Assembly (NCBI GenBank): GCA_026225945.1
Contig: JAMJFZ010000239.1
Span: 30,952,501 to 31,016,500 of the forward strand
Reading direction: 5' to 3'
DNA length: 64,000 nt
Origin: Cricetomys ansorgei
Lineage: Eukaryota > Chordata > Mammalia > Rodentia > Nesomyidae
Shown here: piece after piece, positions 45,958 to 55,830 of the stretch
Numbering within the stretch: position 1 is the first letter of the stretch
Layout of the letters: each line of letters begins with the position of its first letter
The notes under the pieces: generated by a model
Database searches by the model: none
Seen by the model: only the letters and a program-made list of their open reading frames with translations
What the model was told of the DNA's origin: nothing
Made by a program: the position numbers and the translations under genes

Positions 45958-46341
45958 AAATGCACACTGCGGGAATTGAGTGTTAACAGTATTACCTGAG
46001 TCACTGGTTACATTGTGCTGAGTAAAACATTCAGGACACAGGGTTTGTGAAGGTGTGAGGGCGACATGGCCTTTTGACCTCTCTTTCGTTTCTCTTATGT
46101 ATAGCATTTACTATACTTTTCCAGGGACTATTGGGATGGCATCAGCAATGTGATTCTGGTTTGGAAAGAGAGTTTTGTTGTGGTCTAATCTATTTAAAAA
46201 GTGTATTGAGAGCCACTGTTATGTCTTTGGATGGGGCCAGACCATGTTGTACAATCTCCTACATCCTATCACTGGGTAGAATGTGATTTTTTTAGTTGCA
46301 GACAATCTCTAATATACTTCTGCTATAATTTTGGTTCTGTG

Positions 46342-46380
46342 GTGTGTGTGTGTGTATGTGTGTGCATGTGTGTGCGTTTG
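46342..46380. repeat. (TG)n tract just upstream of the exon-4 acceptor
   Basis: An imperfect TG repeat about 70-110 nt before the AG at 46451-46452. UG-rich RNA of this kind is the known binding preference of TDP-43 and CELF-type proteins. A role in exon-4 splicing is inference only. Confidence 0.85.
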
Positions 46381-46452
46381 TGTTTTCTCTTAGGCCATCA
46401 ATTTTGGTTCCTGAAAAATTTTATGCTTTCTGTCTGTCCGATTCTTTCTCAG

Positions 46453-46612
46453 ATGTTCTCGGTGCAGCTGAGTCTTGGCGAGCAGACATGGGAATCCGAA
46501 GGGAGCAGTATAAAGAAGGCCCAACAGGCTGTTGCTAATAAAGCTTTGACTGAATCTACGCTTCCCAAACCAGTTCAGAAACCACCCAAAAGCAATGTCA
46601 ATAATAACCCAG
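46453..46612 (+). CDS. Stau2: Stau2 coding exon 4: core of dsRBD1 and linker
   Basis: The acceptor is TCTGTCCGATTCTTTCTCAG (AG at 46451-46452) and the donor is CCAG|GTATGG at 46612/46613. The 160-nt exon encodes 53 codons plus one base, from MFSVQLSLG to SNVNNNP, then G of a split glycine codon. VQLSLGEQTWESEG forms the beta strands of dsRBD1, and IKKAQQAVANKAL its second helix with the paired lysines that contact RNA. The following STLPKPVQKPPKSNVNNN is a proline- and lysine-rich linker. It follows exon 3 or exon 2 in phase 0; its first codon is itself ATG. The length is not a multiple of three, so skipping would break the frame. Confidence 0.98.
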
Positions 46613-47415
46613 GTATGGTATTGGTTTGTTTCCCTCTTTTGTGTTGTGGGCTGATGTGTCATTTATTCTTCTTTGTGTGTTGCATTTGTGAGTCATGCAG
46701 GCACAAAATTAATAGGCGCACACACCACAGTGAAGATAACGGCAGAGAAGATAATTCTAGTTGTTTTTAAAGTTCACCTTAGTGGACACTAAAAATCTGT
46801 TCCACTGAATGTCGGCAAAAGCTCATGTGGATGCAAATGCAGGAAATGTGTTTCTCTTTTTAAAGTGTGTAAATATGTAATTTTAATAATTAAGTTATTC
46901 CTTTTTAGTTTAATACAAAATCATGAAGTCATCTTACTAGACATTTTGCTTGTTGGCGTAAAAATTTAAAAACAGTTGATAATTCAGAGCATTCATATGA
47001 AGTTTATCAAGAAGCCCCCAAATCTATAAAGCCATCCATGTGTAACATTCTTAAATAAATGACTGTTATAGTTTTAAGCTTCAAAGAACATTCTTCCAAC
47101 CACATTACGTGTCCAGTTGTCTTCTGGGAAGAGGCAAAACTGTGCTAGCTATCGTGCTTTAATTGATAGCATCAAGTTAGAAAAGTCCTTCTAAGTTCAG
47201 TTCTAGCAGCTGTCTGTTTACTCAGTTTCATTTGTTAACTATTAATATAAATTCTTAGCTTAAAATCAATGCTAATACCGCACTGGTCTTTTTATAATAA
47301 CGTGAGGCCCGCTCACCAGCTAACAGTGACTCTCTAATTATCCCCGTGCTTGTCCTCAACTCAGGCCACAGAGGGGCCTCCTTTTTGCCCGTCCTGTGCT
47401 TGGTATATACGGCCT
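46613..47415. other. Start of intron 4, nothing recognised
   Basis: Ordinary AT-rich intron sequence with no clear repeat. Confidence 0.4.
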
Positions 47416-47419
47416 GCTC

Positions 47420-47605
47420 TTCCCAGGCTGTCTCCCAGACTTCGCCAGACTTCACGGTTTTCCTATAATATACCCTTTACCTCTGTTCAAGACTCCTGCC
47501 CAGACTTTGTGGCTCTTCTGTAGTGGACCCTTTACCTCTGTTCAAGGCTCCTGCCCAGACTTTGTGGCTCTTCTGTAGTGGACCTTTGCCTCTCTGTTCA
47601 GCTCC
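47420..47605. repeat. 55-bp minisatellite
   Basis: Two nearly identical 55-bp units (47473-47527 and 47528-47582, one A/G difference) start CCCTTTACCTCTGTTCAAG. They are preceded by a diverged unit and followed by a partial unit (47583-47605). The unit is pyrimidine-rich. Confidence 0.95.
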
Positions 47606-48017
47606 TTGCAGCATTCATTGAGGAAGCCATGTAAGTCCACATGTTGCTACAGTACTGAAGAAGCCTAACCCGTTCAGTTTGAGGTCGGTAAAGGTGACCT
47701 GCTTTGGTGATTTGTAAAAACTTTGCAATTGTTTATAGTATACAGTTGCTTTACATATGTAAGAGGTGTATAGCCTCTTTTTCTGTGAGGTTCTTACAGT
47801 ATTACACACAGATACATAGTTTAACGGTAGATATCAAATGTCACGTGAATAATAGCAACTGTTAATGTTAAAAGTAATGATCATATTGACTGAAGTAAGA
47901 TATCATCCTTGAATGAGGAGCAGCCAGGTATAGGGAAAAGGAAAGAATATTCTAGACTAAAGGGACACTATGATGAAGAAGGGCCCCAGAGTTAAAGTCT
48001 GGCTTTGGTAAAATCAG

Positions 48018-48018
48018 C

Positions 48019-48065
<47 letters not shown>
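48018..48065. repeat. (TG)n microsatellite
   Basis: About 24 TG units. Confidence 0.97.
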
Positions 48066-48066
<1 letters not shown>

Positions 48067-48119
48067 TGATGAATTTAATTATCTAGGAACGTGCTGAGGA
48101 GGAAGTAAGAGTATAGATG

Positions 48120-48262
48120 GGGTAGTGTGTAGGGTAGTGTAGGGCAGTGTGTAGTGTAGGGGCGTGTGTAGGGTAGGGTAGTGTAGGGGAGTGTGTAGGG
48201 TAGGGTAGTGTAGGGCAGTGTGTAGGGTAGGGTAGTGTAGGGCAGTGTATAGTGTAGGAGTG
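48120..48262. repeat. G-rich minisatellite (GTAGGG/GTAGTGT units)
   Basis: Repeats of about 30 bp are made from GTGTGTAGGGTAGGGTAGTG and TAGGGCAGT blocks. Many GGG runs lie on the + (transcribed-sense) strand, so the RNA could form G-quadruplexes. A translated minus frame (TLPYT repeats) is only a product of the repeat. Confidence 0.93.
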
Positions 48263-48472
48263 GATGCACCATTAGGCCCGACACCAGCTTTACAAGATTG
48301 GCTTCAGGGCACTCGATATCTATCACCAGGTGAATGATGGTTTAACTGAACATTTTAACATGTTGCATTTGGCACACGACTGGAAGGTGGAAGATACGAA
48401 AGCAAGGTGATCAGCCAGGCACTCAGTTGCATAGTTTGTGAATAAATAAATGAAAAAACCCTACCACACGTC

Positions 48473-48545
48473 GGATACTGTACAGTTAGATACGTACGGT
48501 CGGATGCTGTACAGTTAGATATGTACAGTTGGATACTGTACGTGC
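48473..48545. repeat. 29-bp tandem repeat, about 2.5 copies
   Basis: Units start GGATACTGTACAGTTAGATA and GGATGCTGTACAGTTAGATA, and then a partial GGATACTGTACG. The period is 29 bp. Confidence 0.9.
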
Positions 48546-49602
48546 CACTCTAGAAAGCGCTGGGAATGGGCTTTGGAACAGAAGAGAAGGAGCTCTCCAG
48601 GGCATTTTATGCAGGGCAGGCAGGCCTGTGAGTCAGCTGTGCATCCTGTGCTAGAGGGCAGGGCACTATCATAAGAAATGCCTCAGTGAGACTCAAAGCA
48701 AGGCAGCAGGAGTCTGAAAGCCCAGTGTAGACGCATTTCCACTGCGGCGTGCTGGAGTAAGCTGGAAAAGGAAAAGAATATTTGGGACAAACTTTTAAAT
48801 ACATTCAGACCAGTGCACAAATTATGGTTGCAGAGCTGGATAAAGCTACTCTGTGAAACACCACTGCAGGCTCTGCCATTGCCTTAGGAGCTTGCCTCCT
48901 TCTCCAGTTGGTTAGCCAAAGGAAACTCCACCCTGAGTCTGTCTCATGAGTTAGTTGTGACTGCTTGTCAGAATCGTGCATTACTTTCTGCTGATAGCTT
49001 TCTTGCTCTTGCTGTTTGCGAGATTCATCCAAACTGTGTATAAAGTGATGCTGTTTTGTTACTGTATAGTATCCCGCTGCACAAATAGACAGTAACTTGG
49101 TAGATTCTTGGATTATTTCCAGATTGGAACTATTGGAATAGTGCCATGAACATTCTTTGTGTTGGGAGTGAACCTAGGATCGGAACTGCTGGGTAATACG
49201 TTTTCATGTTCTCAGAATTAACACACTGTCAAGCTCACACAGTGTACCCCAGTGGCGGTTAGGAGGCCTTTCTGTGTTCTAGTTCAACATTTGTATTTTT
49301 CAGCTTTCATTCTTAGCAATTCTATGTTATTGATCTTAATAGTAATTCACTGTGGTTTTCATTTGCATTTCCCTAGCAACTAATGAAGGTGCTGGTGAGA
49401 TGGGCCTGTTGATGGTGTCGTCTGTCCATTGGTGTTGAGATGGTCAGTGTTGAAAAGGAACAGTTGGCATATACATTGTTTAAAAATTAGGTTCTGTTTT
49501 TGATGACTTGTGGGTTTCATACGTTTTGCAGATTAACATAGTTTGTGAGATGTGTATATTGCAGAATATTTTTCAGAATCTTACAGAATATTTTTTGAAA
49601 GA

Positions 49603-49772
49603 ATTTTTTTTTTTTGTTTGCTGTTGTTTTCAGAGACTAAGTCTCTCTGTGAAGCCCTGATTGTCCTGGAACTCACTGTGTGCTCCAGGCTGGCCTCGGA
49701 TGCAGAGATCTGCCTGCCTCTGCCTTTAGTGCTGGGACTAAAGGTCTGTGCCATCATGCCTGACTTCTTTTG
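49603..49772 (-). repeat. B1 SINE, antisense
   Basis: A T run, then CAGAGACTAAGTCTCTCTGT and GTGCTGGGACTAAAGGTCTG. Confidence 0.9.
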
Positions 49773-49779
49773 AAAATCT

Positions 49780-49921
49780 TCTTTTTTTCCAAGGCAGGGA
49801 TTCTCTGTTGTAACTCTGGGTGTACTGGAACTCACTCTGTAGACTAGGCTGGCCTTGAACTCACAGAGATCACCTGCCTCTGCCTCCTGATTGCTGGGAT
49901 TAAAGGTGTGCACCACCACCG
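49780..49921 (-). repeat. B1 SINE, antisense
   Basis: AGGCAGGGATTCTCTGTTGT, TGTAGACTAGGCTGGCCTTG and GATTAAAGGTGTGCACCACC. Confidence 0.95.
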
Positions 49922-50350
49922 AAATTCTTAATGTTACATTTTGAAGAATAGAAATTTTCTTATTTTAATGATGACAGATTTAATTAGTCTTTTATGGCTT
50001 TTAATATGTTATTTGCTAAATCTCATCTTTTTCAAGGCTATGAAAATAACCGTGTTATTTTTAGAAGTTTATTGTTGTATTTTGCTAATTGAGACCCATC
50101 TATTTGTGGTGTTAGATAGAGTCTGAGATTTGTCAGTATGTGCAGCAGAGCTAAAATGACAGCTCTTTGCCAGTGTGCTACAGAGGCAGCTTGTGGTAAC
50201 TTGGCAGGTACAACTGGAAGTGAGGAGCCTGTTGAACAGGAGAGATCTGGTCCCTAAGGTGGATTGACTTTAGTTGGAGAACAGAGAGCTAATAAGTTCT
50301 TCCACAGAGTGGTTAACCTGCCAGTTTATTAGAAGTATAGAATGACGTTA

Positions 50351-50352
50351 CT

Positions 50353-50449
<97 letters not shown>

Positions 50450-50450
50450 T
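50351..50450. repeat. Compound (TTTC)n-(TTTA)n microsatellite
   Basis: About 15 TTTC units (50351-50411) run straight into about 10 TTTA units (to 50450). Confidence 0.98.
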
Positions 50451-50501
50451 CTTAAGTTTTGAAGTAATTTCAGGTTTATATAAAATTTGTAGAAATAGTT
50501 C

Positions 50502-50849
50502 TGTGGTGGTTTGAGTGAAGATGGCTTCCATTGGCTCACAGGGAATGGCACCATTAGGATATCTGGCCTTATTGGAGGAAATGTGTCACTGGGGAGGGCT
50601 TTGAAATTTCAGAAGCTCAAGCTAGCTAGGTCGGGTGTCACATTTGCTAGCTGCTGTGTGCCGATCCAGATGTAGAACATCAGGCTCCTTCTCCAGCGCC
50701 GCATCTGCCTGCATGCCCCTTGCTTCCTGCCATGATGATAAAGGACTCATCCTCTGAGCTGTAAACCAGCCCTGGTTAAATGTTCTCTTTTATAAGAGTT
50801 GCTGTGGTCATGGTGTCTCTTCACAGCAATAGAAACCCTAACCAGTGCA
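50502..50849 (+). mobile_element. MaLR-type (MT/ORR1-like) solo LTR
   Basis: It starts TGTGGTGGTTTGAG, carries GGAGGAAATGTGTCACTGGG and TATAAGAGTTGCTGTGGTCA, and ends AACCCTAACCAGTGCA. It is in the sense orientation relative to the copy at 2655-3029. No clean target duplication is left. Confidence 0.85.
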
Positions 50850-50984
50850 TCTTTCATCCAGATACCCATGGTTAGCAGTCCTGAGCCACCTGGGAGTAAG
50901 TTACGCAAGCGCTGTTCCCCTTCCCTGTGGTATTTCAGCGTGCCCTCCCTCCCTCCGCCCCACTTCTGACAGTAACTTACACTA

Positions 50985-51082
50985 TGGGCCTGGCTGGCCC
51001 AGAATTCAGGACACTTCTGCCTCAGCCTCCCAAGGGCTGCTCTTTGCTGTTGTACATGTGGGCCGCCAAACCTGACCCCGTG
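50985..51082 (-). repeat. Old B1-like fragment, antisense
   Basis: GGGCCTGGCTGGCCCAGAAT and CTGCCTCAGCCTCCCAAGG. Confidence 0.5.
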
Positions 51083-51780
51083 TGTATTTTCTCTTGTCAG
51101 AAAGTGGAGTATCATTTATCCCACAGACTCTGTTCGTGTTCATGTTCATTGCCGTCTTTTAAAGATCTAGTGTAATCAAGATCACGTGCGTAATGTACTT
51201 GCCACTTCCCCTCCATCCATTTAAATCTGGTGCGTTCATTCTTCCCGTCTCCCGGGACGCTGGCATTTGTGATGAGCACGGGTACCACGGTGTTTGCTCA
51301 CTGTTTCTTGGTAGAGCGTGTCTGGCGTTCCTCATGGCTTTTACATTTTTAACGTGGGTGTCTCAAAGTAAAGCTGGACTTAGTGCATATAGCTGTTGAT
51401 TTCCCTTGTTAGTGATGACTTTGCACCTGTGAAGCATATGCCTGCTAGACTTCTCTACTATAAAGTTAATCAATAACTGTCCTATTAAGAAGTAGTCAGT
51501 AAGTAAGCATTTTGAGGTGATATTTTGAGAGACAGGGAAATATATGTAAATGTCCTGTTCCTCATCAGATCTTCTTTTGCCTATGAATTTACTGTTCATT
51601 GATAATTCTTGTCTGAATCTATTATAACCCTGAAGTTCGCTAGGGCGATGTATTTTGGATTCTAGCATTTCTTTTAGTTCATCAGTTGGCATTGGCTCCG
51701 AGACACGTTCTGTCTTCCCTCGTTGTCTTCTTGCTGTAGACCCCTGAACCCCTGTTCTACTACTGGCTTAAAAATCTATT
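51083..51780. other. Intron 4, nothing recognised
   Basis: No gene is visible. An open minus frame at 51363-51692 has no recognised domain. Confidence 0.4.
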
Positions 51781-51784
51781 TCTT

Positions 51785-52060
51785 CATTTGCTTTTCGGGC
51801 TGGGGATCGGACCTGGGGCCCCACACATGCCAGACGTGAGTTCTGCCACCAGGCTACCTGAGGGGTCTGTTGCTGTGTTGCTGTTGTTTTAAAGAAATGG
51901 TCTTACTGTGTTGTTGTCCAGGCTGGCACCAGCCTGGCTGTGGGTGCTTCTCCTCCTCCTCAGCTCCTGGAATAGTTCAGGCCAGCTAGGGCTTCAAGGT
52001 TAAGATTGAGGTTATCCTAGGCTATATAGTGACACCCTACCTCAAAAAAAAAAAAAAATC
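51785..52060 (-). repeat. ID-B1 (B4-type) SINE, antisense, with adjoining B1 fragment
   Basis: GCTGGGGATCGGACCTGGGG is a reversed ID head, followed by GTCTTACTGTGTTGTTGTCC. At 51985-52060, CTATATAGTGACACCCTACC with an A run is a short sense B1-like piece. Confidence 0.6.
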
Positions 52061-52740
52061 GTTTAAATCAGGAAGTTTATAAATCTTGATTTCTGATAAA
52101 TATTCTAACCGTTAAACTGAAATCTTTATGAAATTTAAAACGTAAACTTAAGAGACATAGACTGTATGTTACTGTTAAACAGCGTCCTTGGAATCTTGAG
52201 TGGGGTGGCGATCGTGTGAGCCCTGTGTCTGAGCTTATGCTTAAGTTGGTGCATTTCCCTAATTCCTCAGTAAAACAGAGACAAAGAGACTGCGAGAGAA
52301 GGAGACCACCTTTGTCCTTTACTTTTCTGTAGGATAATGTGTATAGAATTGCTATTCAATCCAATAACCTTTTGTTGTTCTATTAAGTATTATTATTAAG
52401 TATATGATTAAGTATATGATATTAAGTATATGATCTAAAAGACACAATTCAAACAAATGGTAAAGATTTCTTGTTCAGTTTTACTCAACGTAAAATTTAT
52501 ATGTACATGTATTTGTATCATATATATGTATATGCATAAATGTTTAACTAAATAACCTATTTTAATACTTAAAATAAAACTTGACTTAATGTTACATTGT
52601 GTCTTTTTAATTAAAAAAAGTAGAAAAGCCTTGTACCTAAGTAGAACAAGATATTGAATGCCCCTCCTGTCATAGGTGAGGTGAGGTTATTAACAGCTCA
52701 TGCCAGCTAGTCTTGTTTCTCATTACCTTCTTCCTGAGGC
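52061..52740. other. Intron 4, AT-rich, nothing recognised
   Basis: A short tandem of AAGTATATGAT-type units lies at about 52383-52435. Confidence 0.45.
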
Positions 52741-52932
52741 ATCTATCTATCTATCCATCCATCTGTCCACACATACATGCATATATACATGCCTACATAC
52801 ATGGGGGATTAGACAGGGTCTTGCCCAGGCAGCTGGGGACTCCCTGTGGAGACCTCACCTAGCCTCGAATTCACATCCTCCTGCCTCAGCCTCCCAAGTA
52901 TGGGGATTGTAGGTATGAACACCTGGCCCTGG
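52741..52932 (-). repeat. (TATC/CATC)n tract and old B1-like SINE, antisense
   Basis: CTATCTATCTATCCATCCATC at the start, then GACAGGGTCTTGCCCAGGC and CTGCCTCAGCCTCCCAAGT. Confidence 0.65.
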
Positions 52933-53744
52933 GATATTTTAAAACAAATCAGTTTTTACTTTGTCATAAAAATACTGTTAAAGATGAGGGCTCTTATTAG
53001 TATCAAGCAAAGAAAACAATAATTCATTAGCAATAGAAACGTGCAGGGTGCAGATTCTCCTTACTGTTCATGATTTTCACAGTTCGTTTGTTCTAGTGAA
53101 GAGTGAAAGAGATCCCTTTACTGCGGTTGGTCTAAGACACAGAATTCTTTTCCAGCTTTGTTTTTCATGCACATTGCTTGTTGGACCAGTCATTAGTTCT
53201 GTAAACTTTTCCATACACTTGCGTTTTGCTGACTGCACATCTGAGTGTTGGAGAGTCTTGTAAACCGAAAACATAAAGACCTTACAGTAATACAGTAATA
53301 GTAATAGTACAAAAATAATCTTGTTGTACTAGATCAGAAGACAATTTCTTGTGGTCTTGTGATTTTAAGGTTGATCCCTGGACTCTGGTGGTGTTGGTCC
53401 AGTTCATCTGTTAGCAAGTTCTCCATTAGCATTAGTTAGGCCTGCTGGTTCTGTTGTCTAGAATATCTGATATTTTATCAGTAGTTACAAACTGAGGATT
53501 TTTTTGGAAGACATCATTCCTTTTACTGAAATCCCAGCTAATATGAAGAACTTTCCCTCTCACTGTCTTATTCTGAATACCGTTTATTCAGGAAAGGCAA
53601 TCTAAGCATTTGATCCCTTCCTCCCTTTGTCAGCATCAGTCATTTCTCCAAGGATGTTCTTGTGGGGCGTGTGCATGTTTTTAAATGGGGAGTGGTAGTT
53701 AAAAGTCACACTATAGGTGCTGACTGGCTTCATTGCTGATACAT

Positions 53745-53965
53745 CAGCGTTCTCACCCTTCCTAACGCTGCGACCCTTTAACGTAGTTCCTCATGTTCTG
53801 ATGACCTCCCAACCATAACATTATTTTTGTTGCTACTTCATAACTAATTCTACTACTGTTATGAATCATAATTAAATATCTGACATGCAGATGGTCTTAG
53901 GTGATCCCTGTAAGAGAGTCATTTAACCCCCAAGAGAGTCGCTACTCACAGGTTGAGAACCACTG
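53745..53965. mobile_element. Non-autonomous hAT element (RCHARR1-like)
   Basis: The ends are CAGCGTTCTCACCC and GGTTGAGAACCACTG. The interior includes ATGGTCTTAGGTGATCCC, as in the copy at 22268. The flanking 8-mers match at only four positions. Confidence 0.85.
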
Positions 53966-54029
53966 TAATCAGTGTTGTACGCTCTTAAGTGGACAGAGCT
54001 AGGAAACGCCGTATTCCGTTAGACGTTTT

Positions 54030-54240
54030 TATTTTTACTTTTGAGACAGAGCTCAGGCTAGCCTTTATCTCACTAGGTAGCTGTGTGTGGTCTTGAACTT
54101 TGGCTTTTCCTGTATTTACCTCCTGAATGCTGGGTTGCAGGCATGCATGACCCTGCCCTGCTTTAAATGGTGTTGGGATCAAACCCAAAGCTTCAGACAT
54201 GCTAGGCCAGCACTCCACCCCAGCCTCACCCCTTTCTTCT
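54030..54240 (-). repeat. B4-type SINE, antisense
   Basis: TTTTGAGACAGAGCTCAGGC, GCTGGGTTGCAGGCATGCAT and CTAGGCCAGCACTCCACCC. Confidence 0.65.
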
Positions 54241-54699
54241 CTCTTGTTTTTAACGAGAAACTCATCAGGGACCTTACTTACATGTTCTGTTCATATTTTA
54301 GGTTAGATTACGTAATGTATTTGATTTTATATTTCCTTCTCGGATTCTAACATAAACACAATCACTTGTACTTTAATTTGTTTTGTACCTACCTATGGAT
54401 GTATAGTAATGTAATAACAGTACCGATATTACTAATGGCATGGTTGCTATAAGTAGTTCACAATTTCCTTTTCTTTAGGCCATATGAGTACTTCGCTGTC
54501 TTTTAAAGTCATTGGAAATAATTACTGTTTGCACAGTTAAGGTCACCAGGTTGATTTACTTTTAGTGCAGTCGTGTTATTTCCTTTTAAAAAGATTTGTT
54601 TCTGTCAGTATTTTGATTTAATTTTATTTGAATTAAAAGTATATTACTATTAAAAATGTCACTGGCAGTGTGATTATGGAAAACAGTTTGAGATTGTTC

Positions 54700-55735
54700 T
54701 GTTTCTTTTTTAGAGTAAATCTCATGTGTATTTTATAGTGACTAATTTAAAAAAGTAATTAAAAATTTCTTTCTGGTTAAATCACCAATACAGTTCACAA
54801 TTAGATTTAGTGTCCGTTTTCTTTGTGGTTTAGTGGTTCCTTCCCCCACTTTAATGAAAGCTTTTGTGTAATTGTGTAAAAAAAAACAATTTTCTTTCTA
54901 AGTTTTGGCTTTATCCTGAAAAAAAGAAAGAAAGCAAATAATTACTCGTATTTTTATTCTCTTAGATGGAAGGTAAGATGGAATTCACACTGGTGCTGGC
55001 GAAGTAGCCAGGCTTTGCTAAGTTCCAAAGCAAAGAAGCGAGAGAGGGAACGCTAGAGGCCGCTGCTCTGTCTTTATCCTCGGTGACTTGTCCTGAGGCA
55101 CCTGGTGCCGCAGCGGTGGCCTTTGTAGGTTATGATCGTTCTTCTTTGTTTTCTTTAGTATTTGTTTCTGGGAATAGATAGCATTTTAGGTTTTGAAAGT
55201 ATCACCCATAGATTATATTGGTTATATTGATTTATATTGACTATAGAGAGAAAATGAGTGCTTCTCATCAGGTAAGTTTAAGAGTTACTGATAACCCTGT
55301 ATTCATTGCTAATGTTCAGTTACTTGATTAACAAAGAATAAATAAAAAATATTCACAGTGATATTTTTAATGACTAAATACGCATAAGTTTTCTGGGGCA
55401 TTTTTAAAGTGATATCCAAATTAGTTACCTAAGAATCTTGTACCTGCCTTGTTTTAATAGTATGACTACACAGTTGAATTTTTCGTTTTAATGTACAGAA
55501 AAATGCTGAAACTTCAAAGGTATTCCATTGAACACTATTTTTTTGCTACTTTTTTATACTAAATTAGAGAATTATGAAGAGAGAGGGTCCTTTTACTCCA
55601 CTTTTTCCGTGGATTTAAACATGCTAAAAGTATAGCTTGTGTGGTTTACTGTGGAAATATTTCACTTGTGTGCCTTCCATATCTTTCTAAACAGGTAGTA
55701 TAACGCCAACTGTGGAACTGAATGGGCTTGCTATG
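54700..55735 (+). repeat. Stau2: Duplicated copy (B): exon-5 upstream region and exon start
   Basis: The resident partner of 40670-42320. It contains the functional polypyrimidine tract and acceptor of exon 5 and lacks the LTR and B1 found in copy A. The homology ends about 30-40 bases into the exon. Confidence 0.9.
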
Positions 55736-55830
55736 AAAAGGGGAGAGCCTGCCATCTACAGGCCGTTAGACCCAAAGCCATTCCCCAATTATAGAGCTAA
55801 TTACAACTTCCGGGGCATGTACAATCAGAG
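55695..55830 (+). CDS. Stau2: Stau2 coding exon 5: linker and start of dsRBD2
   Basis: The acceptor is TATCTTTCTAAACAG (AG at 55693-55694) and the donor is CAGAG|GTTTGT at 55830/55831. The 136-nt exon completes the split glycine, then encodes SITPTVELNGLAMKRGEPAI and PLDPKPFPNYRANYNFRGMY, ending in AG of a split arginine codon. The FPNYRANYNFRGMYNQ part begins the second double-stranded RNA-binding domain. The next exon should open with a base completing arginine, then YHCPVPK; it lies beyond 64000. Its 3' splice region is duplicated in intron 3. Confidence 0.98.

Larger units (their letters stand above)
49040..50115 (-). mobile_element. Old LINE-1 remnant, antisense, split by two B1s
   Basis: GCCATGAACATTCTTTGTGT, GTGGTTTTCATTTGCATTTC and, after the B1s, TCAAGGCTATGAAAATAACC and AGAAGTTTATTGTTGTATTT are reverse-strand L1 phrases in order. 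Confidence 0.65.

Noticed and set aside
48075..48326. Minus-strand frame with TLPYT repeats
   Set aside because: It is translated minisatellite sequence in intron 4, not a protein gene.
54700..55735. The copy A/B similarity as merely a shared interspersed repeat
   Set aside because: The homology runs into exon 5 itself and matches no repeat I recognise. A repeat-library search would be the decisive test.
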